From positions 1 through 12,730 of the forward strand of contig JASHSZ010000135.1 in the NCBI GenBank assembly GCA_030040815.1: DNA of 12,730 bases. Reading direction: 5' to 3'. Source of the DNA: Streptosporangiaceae bacterium. Its GTDB lineage: Bacteria > Actinomycetota > Actinomycetes > Streptosporangiales > Streptosporangiaceae. A program made the translations under genes and the position numbers. Below are positions 1 through 5,201 of the stretch, piece by piece; position 1 is the stretch's first letter, and each line of letters starts with the position of its first letter. The notes beneath the pieces are model-generated. The model was not told the origin of the DNA. It did no database searches and saw only the letters and a program-made list of their open reading frames with translations.

Positions 1-297
1 ATCCTGCACGTCACGGCCGGGCACGGGCTGAATCTGCAGTACCACCGGGAGAAGGACGAAACCCAGTTCGTGCTGTCCGGGGCCGCCCTGGTCGAGTACG
101 GGCCGTCGGCAGACGCGCTCGTCAGCCAGCACTTCGGGCCGGGAGACGCCATTCACCTGCCGGCGGGCACCGTCCACCGGATCACGGCCATCACGGATCT
201 CATCATCGCGGAGGCATCGACCGCTGAGCCTGGCTGGCGCGAGGACGTGGTCCGGCTGGAGGACAAGTACGGGCGGAGCGGCACCACAGCGCCCTGA
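1..297 (+). CDS. Cupin-domain protein, 3' part (5' end outside window)
   Basis: The reading frame is open from base 1 and ends at TGA 295-297, giving the last 98 residues of a protein that begins outside the window. The visible part is a single conserved-barrel cupin. A first motif region contains LQYHREKDETQFVLSG (one histidine, then Glu, then Gly), and a second has the pattern GDAIHLPAGTVHRI, matching G-x5-P-x-G-x2-H. These carry the usual metal-ligand positions (His, Glu, His), although the first motif has only one clear His. The type resembles small mannose-6-phosphate isomerase-like cupins that bind a sugar phosphate or other small ligand; the substrate cannot be told. The C-terminal tail (VRLEDKYGRSG) is common in short sugar-related cupins. 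It is convergent with the rRNA methyltransferase gene, with only 4 bases between the stop codons. Cupin fold is well supported; the exact function is unknown. Confidence 0.8.
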   Translation: MLHVTAGHGLNLQYHREKDETQFVLSGAALVEYGPSADALVSQHFGPGDAIHLPAGTVHRITAITDLIIAEASTAEPGWREDVVRLEDKYGRSGTTAP

Positions 298-301
298 CGG
301 C

Positions 302-1321
302 CTATGAGCGTGGCCGGGCGGTCCGGTCGGGAGCAGCACGGGGACGCGCTGACCGCGGACCCACTGCCTTGCTGGCCCAGCCGTCGAGCAGCAGGAAAAT
401 CTGCACCCACTGGTCCGGGCTCACGTATGCGACGACCGTGCGCCGGTCCACGCCCGCCTCGCCGCACGCCGCCGCCACCTGCTCCGGCGGATAGGACCGG
501 CGGAGCGAGGCCTGAACAGAGCCGCCGACCCCACTGAATCCTGCCTGCACCAGCCGCCGGTATGCCGCCAGCCGCCCTGGGCTGACCAGCGGCTCGGATC
601 GGCGCGAGAGCCGCAGGATGCCTGCGTCGACCCTGGGCACCGGGCGGAACTCGGTGCGCGCGATCGTGCCTGCCAGTTGCCAGCTGAACTGCGGCCATGT
701 GCTGACCGTCAGCTGAGTCCACCGCCCGTAGCCGCCGGTCCGCTTCCGCGCGTACTCCAGCTGGGTGATGAGCGTGGCAGCGGTCATCCGGGACGCGCGC
801 AGGCACCACTCGACGATCGGCGCGGTGAGCGAGAACGGCGCGTTACCCACGACCTGGAATGGCCGGGATGGCGGCCGGGCAGCGAGGAAATCGCTGGGCA
901 CCACGCGGACGTTCGGCCGGTCGGCCACCCGCGCCGCGAGTCGGCCCGCAAGGCTCTCGTCAATCTCATAGGCGACGACCTCGCCGAACAACGCGGCGAG
1001 CCGCGCGGTCAGGATGCCCTCACCCGCGCCCACCTCGATGCACAGGCTGCCTGGATCGGGCCGCACCGCGGCGAGGAACTGGCGCGCCGCCTGCTGGCCG
1101 CGCAGGTAATTCTGGGACAACTCGCGGCGGCGGCGGTCGGTTTCGGTGCGCCCGGCGACGGCGCGATGGGAACCGCCAGGCCGGCGCACGCTGCCCGGGT
1201 TACCCGAGCGCCCGGCCCGGTATCGGGGCCGTGCGGTGGTCGCGCGCCGGGCCCCGGGCTCACCAGAGCCGGCGGGCGGGCTGGACCGACTGCCTTCGTC
1301 CTGGCCTGGCGCGCTACTCAC
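302..1321 (-). CDS. ErmE-type 23S rRNA (adenine-N6) methyltransferase
   Basis: Predicted S-adenosylmethionine-dependent enzyme that methylates a 23S rRNA adenine (A2058 in the Erm family), giving macrolide-lincosamide-streptogramin B resistance. Starting at GTG 1321 it has 339 residues. Residues 1-55 are a basic, Pro/Gly-rich extension. The Erm core follows: SQNYLRG (the GQNFL-like entry), motif I EVGAGEGILT, EID at the end of strand 2, SDFL (acidic motif III region), NAPF (motif IV, usually NIPY/NIPF), then QLEYARKRTGGYGRW, FRPVPRVDAGILRL, and near the C-terminus GFSGVGGSVQASL and VVAYVSPDQW. These blocks closely follow ErmE of Saccharopolyspora as I remember it, rather than KsgA. The gene lies 58 bases after the arfB stop. 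A -10-like TACCCT (1333-1328) ends six bases before the GTG, so a leaderless transcript is possible; GTG 1189 is an alternative start that would remove most of the extension. Family call is strong; actual resistance is inferred. Confidence 0.9.
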   Translation of the reverse strand: MSSAPGQDEGSRSSPPAGSGEPGARRATTARPRYRAGRSGNPGSVRRPGGSHRAVAGRTETDRRRRELSQNYLRGQQAARQFLAAVRPDPGSLCIEVGAGEGILTARLAALFGEVVAYEIDESLAGRLAARVADRPNVRVVPSDFLAARPPSRPFQVVGNAPFSLTAPIVEWCLRASRMTAATLITQLEYARKRTGGYGRWTQLTVSTWPQFSWQLAGTIARTEFRPVPRVDAGILRLSRRSEPLVSPGRLAAYRRLVQAGFSGVGGSVQASLRRSYPPEQVAAACGEAGVDRRTVVAYVSPDQWVQIFLLLDGWASKAVGPRSARPRAAPDRTARPRS

Positions 1322-1327
1322 CGGTCA

Positions 1328-1333
1328 AGGGTA
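1328..1333 (-). promoter_or_regulatory. Candidate -10 element for leaderless erm-like gene
   Basis: Reading on the minus strand, TACCCT is followed by TGACCG and then the GTG start codon. A -10 hexamer (TAnnnT form) ending six bases before the start codon puts the expected transcription start at or next to the GTG, the geometry of leaderless genes that are common in actinomycetes. No convincing -35 element and no Shine-Dalgarno sequence are seen upstream, so this rests on the hexamer and its spacing alone. Confidence 0.4.
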
Positions 1334-1379
1334 GCGAGCCGCCTGCCGCGCAGGTGATCAGCGCACTACCCGCAGCGCC

Positions 1380-1802
1380 TCAGTCCTCGGTCGGCCGACG
1401 CAGCCGTTTGAGCGCGGCTCGCCGCTGCTTATCCGCGAGCCGCCGCTCGACCGACGCCCGCGTCGGGCGGGTTGGGCGCCGCGCCGGCCTCGGTGCTGCC
1501 GTCGCCGCGGTGAGCAGGGCGCTGAGGCGCGCGGCGGCCGCCTCCCTGTTGCGCAGCTGTGACCGATGCTCGCTGGCGGCCACGGTGATGGTCCCGCCGG
1601 ATAGCCGGTCCGACAGCGCCGCGAGCGCACGCTCCTTGAGCACAGGCGGCAGGATGGCCGACCCGGCCAAGTCGAAGGAGAGCTCTGCCTGGCTGTCGGT
1701 GGTATTGACGGACTGGCCGCCCGGTCCCTGCGACCGGGAAAACCGCCACGTCAGCTCGTCGGGCGGAATGGTAATGCCGCGTACCGTGACGGCCAGGCTC
1801 AC
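1380..1802 (-). CDS. arfB: ArfB-type peptidyl-tRNA hydrolase (ribosome rescue)
   Basis: Member of the alternative ribosome-rescue factor B (YaeJ) family, which enters the A site of ribosomes stalled on mRNA lacking a stop codon and hydrolyses the peptidyl-tRNA. The protein is a single class I release-factor catalytic domain: RFSRSQGPGGQSVNT with the catalytic GGQ at residues 28-30, then an alpha/beta body, and a C-terminal basic tail (about 108-140, with RRLADKQRRAALKRLRR) of the kind that lies in the mRNA channel in this family. I start at GTG 1802 because a GGAG Shine-Dalgarno sits 8 bases upstream (1811-1814) and the resulting 140 residues match the family length. The longer frame to ATG 1886 adds 28 residues with no family counterpart. 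It is divergent from mscL and upstream of, and codirectional with, the erm-like gene. Confidence 0.92.
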   Translation of the reverse strand: MSLAVTVRGITIPPDELTWRFSRSQGPGGQSVNTTDSQAELSFDLAGSAILPPVLKERALAALSDRLSGGTITVAASEHRSQLRNREAAAARLSALLTAATAAPRPARRPTRPTRASVERRLADKQRRAALKRLRRPTED

Positions 1803-2008
1803 CGCAGCATCTCCGACATGCTGTCTCTCTATCACGCCGGGCGCTACCGGCATGCCGTCGCGGGGCCGACCGCGCGCCGCCTGCATCCCGCCGTCGCCGA
1901 GGCTGGGCCGAGCGCCGACATCCTTCTACGATCAGGTCAAGCCGGCAGCGATCACTGGTAAAGTCGCGGCCTGCTGACTCGGTCGCGATACTGCTGCCGA
2001 TGACGGCT
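1803..2008. promoter_or_regulatory. Divergent intergenic region arfB / mscL
   Basis: About 200 bases separate the proposed arfB start from mscL and must contain the promoters of both divergent genes. On the plus strand a GATACT (1987-1992) resembles a -10 element about 27 bases before the mscL start, without a good -35 partner. On the minus strand TTGACC (1940-1935) resembles a -35 element, but no good -10 follows at 16-18 bases. I see no gene here. Assignment of individual elements is weak. Confidence 0.35.
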
Positions 2009-2013
2009 GGAGG
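2009..2013 (+). promoter_or_regulatory. Shine-Dalgarno deciding the mscL start
   Basis: GGAGG directly abuts an ATG at 2014 (no spacer) but stands six bases before a second in-frame ATG at 2020. Normal spacing therefore selects 2020 as the start. Confidence 0.75.
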
Positions 2014-2019
2014 ATGAGT

Positions 2020-2481
2020 ATGGGTGGTTTCCGGAAATTCCTGATGCGGGGCAATCTGATCGACCTTGCCATCGCGGTGGTCATTGGCGTGGCTTTCAAC
2101 GCCATCGTCCAGGCTCTAGTCGCGGACATGATCACCCCGCTCATCACGGCCATCACCGGCAACAAGCTCAACTTCAGCAAACTCTCCTTCACGGTCCACC
2201 ACTCAACCTTCACCTACGGCGCTGTCATTAACGCAGCCATCTCGTTTCTCGTGATCGCCGCCGTTGTGTACTGGCTCATCGTCGCGCCTGCGGCCAAGAT
2301 GACCGCGCTTGCCAACCGGAACAAGGCCGCCACCGAGCGCCCGTGTCCGGAGTGCCTCAGCGAGATCCCGAGCGCCGCCACGCGCTGCATGTACTGCACC
2401 AGTGAAGTAGCTCCGGTGCCGCCCCCAGCGGTGGACAAGGCTCCATCGCGACGAGCCCGGCACAGCCTGGCCCCGGACTGA
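2020..2481 (+). CDS. mscL: Large-conductance mechanosensitive channel MscL with zinc-ribbon-like tail
   Basis: MscL forms a homopentameric pore in the cytoplasmic membrane that opens under high tension to release solutes during hypo-osmotic shock. The protein (153 residues from ATG 2020) shows the family order: N-terminal amphipathic [22 protein letters not shown]1 (about 12-40, containing [22 protein letters not shown]), a periplasmic loop, TM2 (about 68-92, ending VVYWLIVAP), and a cytoplasmic helix with AKMTALANR. After this come four cysteines, C109, C112, C123 and C126, in [10 protein letters not shown]7-CMYC, a rubredoxin-like zinc knuckle. E. coli MscL lacks this tail, but similar tails occur in actinobacterial MscL as I recall. 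A Pro-rich and then basic C-terminal end follows. The start is set by the GGAGG at 2009-2013. Hairpins follow the stop codon. Confidence 0.95.
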   Translation: MGGFRKFLMRGNLIDLAIAVVIGVAFNAIVQALVADMITPLITAITGNKLNFSKLSFTVHHSTFTYGAVINAAISFLVIAAVVYWLIVAPAAKMTALANRNKAATERPCPECLSEIPSAATRCMYCTSEVAPVPPPAVDKAPSRRARHSLAPD

Positions 2482-2489
2482 GCGCACCA

Positions 2490-2510
2490 GGCGGCTACTA
2501 ACTCGCCGCC
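2490..2510 (+). terminator. Hairpin 1 after mscL
   Basis: GGCGGC (2490-2495) and GCCGCC (2505-2510) form a six-base-pair GC stem with a nine-base loop, starting nine bases after the mscL stop. No U-tract follows. It is the first of three hairpins in 77 bases. Confidence 0.5.
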
Positions 2511-2515
2511 CGCGC

Positions 2516-2534
2516 CAGCGGTACGGCACCGCTG
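2516..2534 (+). terminator. Hairpin 2 after mscL
   Basis: CAGCGGT (2516-2522) and ACCGCTG (2528-2534) form a perfect seven-base-pair stem with a five-base loop, followed by TTAGAAAAGTT. This is the best mscL terminator candidate, of the U-poor type usual in GC-rich actinomycetes. Confidence 0.55.
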
Positions 2535-2537
2535 TTA

Positions 2538-2579
2538 GAAAAGTTGTTGGCGAGCTACCGGCTCGCGACTCCTACCGGT
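2538..2579 (+). promoter_or_regulatory. Upstream region of secreted-protein gene: shared 12-mer, hairpin and direct repeat
   Basis: GAAAAGTTGTTG (2538-2549) also occurs at 8182-8193 before a different candidate gene, in both cases with CTAC five bases further on. It is followed by an inverted repeat GCGAGC-TACCG-GCTCGC (2550-2566) and by CTACCGG occurring twice (2555-2561 and 2572-2578), a direct repeat with 17-base period. The block lies 60-100 bases before the start codon at 2639, where a promoter or operator is expected. No standard -35/-10 pair fits cleanly. Confidence 0.4.
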
Positions 2580-2625
2580 GAAACGAACAGATGCCCTCGC
2601 CCACCGTGGTGGGCAGGGGCGCACC

Positions 2626-2633
2626 GGGAGGAG
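2626..2633 (+). promoter_or_regulatory. Shine-Dalgarno deciding the secreted-protein start
   Basis: GGGAGGAG ends five bases before ATG 2639. It selects this start over an in-frame candidate at 2591, which would add 16 residues in front of the signal segment. Confidence 0.8.
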
Positions 2634-2638
2634 AACCG

Positions 2639-3619
2639 ATGAACACACTTGGCCGAGCAGCAGCCATCATTGCCGGTGGGCTCGCGTCAGCCGCCGCACT
2701 GACGGCGGCAGTGCTGCTGCCGGTGCATCACAGCACGCCCGTGAGCGCGGCCACGTCTGCGCTGGGCACCGGGGCTGGCGCCGCACACGCGAGCGCCAGC
2801 CCCAGTGCACAGCCGTCGTCTGGCGCCGGCACCAGTGGCTCGGCCAGCCCGGCCGGGTCGGCAGGGACCGGATCAGGATCAGGAAACGGCTCAGCAGGAT
2901 CTGGATCGGCTGCTGGATCCGGGAACGGCGCTAGCTCCGGGTCCGGCACGGGCTCGGGTTCAGGCTCGGGCTCGGGTTCAGGCTCGGGATCGGGCTCTGG
3001 GTCTGGTTCAGGGTCTGGAAGCGGCACGACCGGAGGCACAAAGCTGCCGACGCCCACCGGAACGATCGGCGACCCGAACGCGCCGTGCCTGATCGGCTAC
3101 GTCTGGCGGCAGGCCTACTCCGGCGACTATGTGTGCGTGACGCCGGCGAATCATGCGCAGGCGCTGGCCGACGACGCCGCGGCCATCAGCCGGATCCAGC
3201 CGGGCGGCGGCGCTTACGGCCAGTACACCTGCATCCAGGGCTACGTCTGGCGGCAGGTTGTCCCCGACGACTACACATGCGTCACGCCGGCCGTGCGGTC
3301 GCAGGCCGCCTATGACAACTCGCAGGCCGCCAGCCGCGTTGCTCTGCTCAACCTCTGCGTGATCGGCACCAACGTCGAGGTCGCCGGCGACGCGTTCAAC
3401 TTCGGCCCTGTACTGGTGGAGGTGCGCGGCAGCGACGGCACGGTGGTCTGGTCGCAGCAGGTCACAGCTACTTCCATCGCCGGCCTGCCGGGCGCGTCGT
3501 TCTACGCCCCGACGTCAGTCCAGATGCCGACAGACCCGTCGGACTACTACGTGACGGCCCTGGACATCGTGTCCGGGCGCTGGTCGAGCCAGATCCCTAT
3601 CGACAGCTACTGCAGTTAA
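2639..3619 (+). CDS. Secreted or membrane-anchored protein with Gly-Ser linker and two GYVWRQ repeats
   Basis: No named function is recognised. From ATG 2639 it has 326 residues. Residues 7-28 are hydrophobic and act as a signal peptide or N-terminal anchor. Residues about 40-135 are Ala/Ser/Gly-rich and end in a nearly pure Gly-Ser tract, a flexible spacer. Two tandem units follow with a 48-residue period: C150-x3-GYVWRQ...DYVC166VTP and C198-x3-GYVWRQ...DYTC214VTP, each trailed by an Ala-rich stretch ending in SR. Similar GYVWR-x-DxVCVTP units occur in other actinobacterial secreted proteins in my memory, without assigned role. The C-terminal 85 residues look like a beta-sandwich ([18 protein letters not shown]...). 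The protein has six cysteines (150, 166, 198, 214, 240, 325), enough for three disulfides, consistent with life outside the cytoplasm. The ECF sigma fusion gene follows on the same strand. Confidence 0.85.
   Translation: MNTLGRAAAIIAGGLASAAALTAAVLLPVHHSTPVSAATSALGTGAGAAHASASPSAQPSSGAGTSGSASPAGSAGTGSGSGNGSAGSGSAAGSGNGASSGSGTGSGSGSGSGSGSGSGSGSGSGSGSGTTGGTKLPTPTGTIGDPNAPCLIGYVWRQAYSGDYVCVTPANHAQALADDAAAISRIQPGGGAYGQYTCIQGYVWRQVVPDDYTCVTPAVRSQAAYDNSQAASRVALLNLCVIGTNVEVAGDAFNFGPVLVEVRGSDGTVVWSQQVTATSIAGLPGASFYAPTSVQMPTDPSDYYVTALDIVSGRWSSQIPIDSYCS
2866..3030 (+). repeat. Gly-Ser coding microsatellite-like tract
   Basis: The DNA encoding the Gly-Ser linker is an imperfect hexamer array of GGCTCG, GGTTCA and GGATCG variants. 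It includes a perfect 18-base tandem duplication (2953-2970 and 2971-2988, unit CTCGGGTTCAGGCTCGGG). The length of such a tract can change by slippage in steps of three bases without breaking the frame. Confidence 0.8.
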
Positions 3620-3637
3620 CCGGCGATGCACGCCACT

Positions 3638-3678
3638 GAGCGCCGGGCGCTGGCCGACCGCGGCCAGGCCCGGCGCTC
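3638..3678 (+). terminator. Strong hairpin after the secreted-protein gene
   Basis: GAGCGCCGGG (3638-3647) is perfectly complementary to CCCGGCGCTC (3669-3678), and inside it TGGCC (3651-3655) pairs with GGCCA (3662-3666), leaving a six-base loop and a small internal bulge. This gives 15 base pairs, almost all GC, starting 18 bases after the stop codon. No U-tract follows. It probably ends the upstream transcript and separates it from the sigma-factor gene 80 bases downstream. Confidence 0.7.
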
Positions 3679-3747
3679 GGCAGGCGAGGGCCGAGAAATC
3701 CGGCTGCAGCTGGGCCTCGCAGCTGTCCACCCTGGCTCTTGTCCCCC

Positions 3748-3753
3748 TACGGT
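3748..3753 (+). promoter_or_regulatory. Candidate -10 element for leaderless sigma-factor gene
   Basis: TACGGT is followed by TGGGCC and then ATG 3760. The six-base spacing to the start codon is the same as before the erm-like gene, so transcription may begin at the ATG. There is no Shine-Dalgarno. The best -35 candidate (TGTCCA, 3724-3729) is poor. Confidence 0.35.
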
Positions 3754-3759
3754 TGGGCC

Positions 3760-5175
3760 ATGCGCGATCGTGAGATCGTCGCGGCCATCGTCGCCGGCGA
3801 CCCGGCTGGCCTTGCGGCGGCCTATGACAGCTACGCCGGGGTCCTGCACGCCTACTGCCGGTCCCTGCTGGGCGAGCCCGCTGACGCCGCCGACGCAGTG
3901 CAGGACACGTTCGTCATCGCCGCCGCGAAGCTGGGCAGCCTGCGGGATCCAGACCGGCTGCGGCCATGGCTCTACGCGGTCGCGCGGAATGAGTGCTACC
4001 GGCGGCTCCGCGGGCGAGTGCGGTTGGCGTCGCTCGACGAGGCGGGCGACGTGAGCGACACGCTGACTGACGCTTCGTCGGAAGCAGGCCGGGCCGAGCT
4101 GAGAGATCTCGTCGCCGCTGCGCTCGCAGGCATGAATCCTGGCGACCGCGAGGTCATCGAGCTGAACCTTAGGAATGAGGTGGAGGGGCAGGACCTGGCC
4201 GATGCACTCGGTGTCCCGCTGAATCAGGCGCACGCACTGGCATCTCGGGCCCGTGGTCAGCTCGAGCGCTCACTGGGCGCGCTGCTTGTCGCGCGCACCG
4301 GTCGCGCGGCGTGCGCGGAGCTTGACGCGATGCTGGCCGACTGGGATGGCACGCTCACCATCCTGCTGCGCAAGCGCGTCAGCAGACATATAGAAAACTG
4401 CGAGATCTGCGGCGAGCGCAAGCGGCGCGAGCTCAGCCCAGCGGCCCTGTTCAGCGTTCTCCCCGTCATCGCCCTGCCGCCAGGTCTGCGACAGCAGGTG
4501 CTGCACCTGGTGTCGGACAACTCCTCCGACGCGATCAGCTACCGCGCGCACGTGGTCAGCAGGGCCGGCCGGTTCAGCCCTGCGGGCTTCCCCGTCCAGC
4601 TCAGCCCGGCCCGGCGGAGCCGCAACCGTGGTATCCGCGCGCACCCTGCGCTCTACGCGGCCGCCGTCGTCGTGATACTCCTGGCCGGTGGCGGTTCAGC
4701 GGCCTACGCGCTGAAGCACAAGCACACCGCGGCAGATGTTCGCCCAGGCGGTGTCACGGTGACCATCACCGTGCCAGCCAAACCAGCTGCAACAACCGGC
4801 CCGTCGACGCCAGCGCCAACCCCGACGACTGCCAGCCCGACGGCCGTGCCAGTCGTGGTGACGGCGAGCCCGTCTCCCGGACTCTCGCCCGGCACCCTGC
4901 AAGAGTCGCCGAGCATTGTGAACCTGCCGAGCCCGAGCCCGGTCTTTGCAACCTTCACCCTGACGGCCGAGGGCGGGCCAGTGACGTACACGATCTCGGC
5001 ACCAGGCGAGTCGTACGTCATTGTCACGCCAGCAAGCGGCACCCTCCAGCCCGGCGAACAGGTTCAGGTCAGCGTCAGCGTCAGCGCTACTGCCACCTCG
5101 CCCGCGAACTTCCCCACGCTCAATGTGGAGCCCGGCAACATCGTGGTCACCATCTACTACGGTCCTTCGATGTGA
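3760..5175 (+). CDS. ECF sigma factor fused to zinc-finger anti-sigma-like segment, TM helix and extracellular domain
   Basis: Predicted membrane-tethered extracytoplasmic-function sigma factor of 471 residues, about 2.5 times the usual ECF length. Order of parts: sigma-2 region (about 1-85, with DAADAVQDTFVIAAAKL and LRPWLYAVARNECYRRLR); sigma-4 region (about 108-170, GDREVIELNLRNEVEGQDLADALGV, then a recognition helix NQAHALASRARGQLE); C185 with H210-x3-C214-x2-C217, the spacing of zinc-binding anti-sigma domains; one transmembrane helix (about 297-318, AAAVVVILLAGGGSAAYAL); a Pro/Thr/Ser-rich stalk; and a beta-rich outer domain (about 395-471). Fusions of this kind are known among actinobacterial ECF groups (ECF52/ECF53 are the ones I recall). 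The likely role is to sense an envelope signal outside and free or modulate sigma activity inside. ATG 3760 aligns with the usual ECF N-terminus (DREIVAAIVAGDPAGLAAAYD); a TTG at 3739 is the only nearby alternative. Confidence 0.9.
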   Translation: MRDREIVAAIVAGDPAGLAAAYDSYAGVLHAYCRSLLGEPADAADAVQDTFVIAAAKLGSLRDPDRLRPWLYAVARNECYRRLRGRVRLASLDEAGDVSDTLTDASSEAGRAELRDLVAAALAGMNPGDREVIELNLRNEVEGQDLADALGVPLNQAHALASRARGQLERSLGALLVARTGRAACAELDAMLADWDGTLTILLRKRVSRHIENCEICGERKRRELSPAALFSVLPVIALPPGLRQQVLHLVSDNSSDAISYRAHVVSRAGRFSPAGFPVQLSPARRSRNRGIRAHPALYAAAVVVILLAGGGSAAYALKHKHTAADVRPGGVTVTITVPAKPAATTGPSTPAPTPTTASPTAVPVVVTASPSPGLSPGTLQESPSIVNLPSPSPVFATFTLTAEGGPVTYTISAPGESYVIVTPASGTLQPGEQVQVSVSVSATATSPANFPTLNVEPGNIVVTIYYGPSM

Positions 5176-5181
5176 CGCTCG

Positions 5182-5201
5182 GTGGCCGCAGCCGCGGTCA
5201 C
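5182..5201. terminator. Hairpin between convergent sigma-factor and polymerase genes
   Basis: GTGGCCGC (5182-5189) and GCGGTCAC (5194-5201) pair over eight positions, with one G-U pair on the plus-strand RNA and a four-base loop AGCC. It starts seven bases after the sigma-gene stop and covers the polymerase stop codon. It would be a better terminator for the plus-strand transcript, since the minus-strand RNA has an A-C mismatch. Confidence 0.5.

Noticed and set aside
153..809. Minus-strand frame overlapping the cupin and erm-like genes
   Set aside because: Out of frame with the erm-like gene, covers the cupin coding region in antisense, and lacks motifs.
859..1977. Long plus-strand Arg/Ala-rich frame spanning the erm-like and arfB genes
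   Set aside because: Antisense to two clear gene families, Arg/Pro-rich composition and no family motifs.
2953..2988. Tandem repeat as a possible CRISPR array
   Set aside because: Contiguous in-frame Gly-Ser codons without spacers.
2728..3057. Minus-strand frame with Pro-Asp/Pro-Glu repeats
   Set aside because: It is the exact antisense of the Gly-Ser linker of the secreted protein; the repetitive Pro-Glu pattern follows from the complementary codons, and it has no independent start signal.
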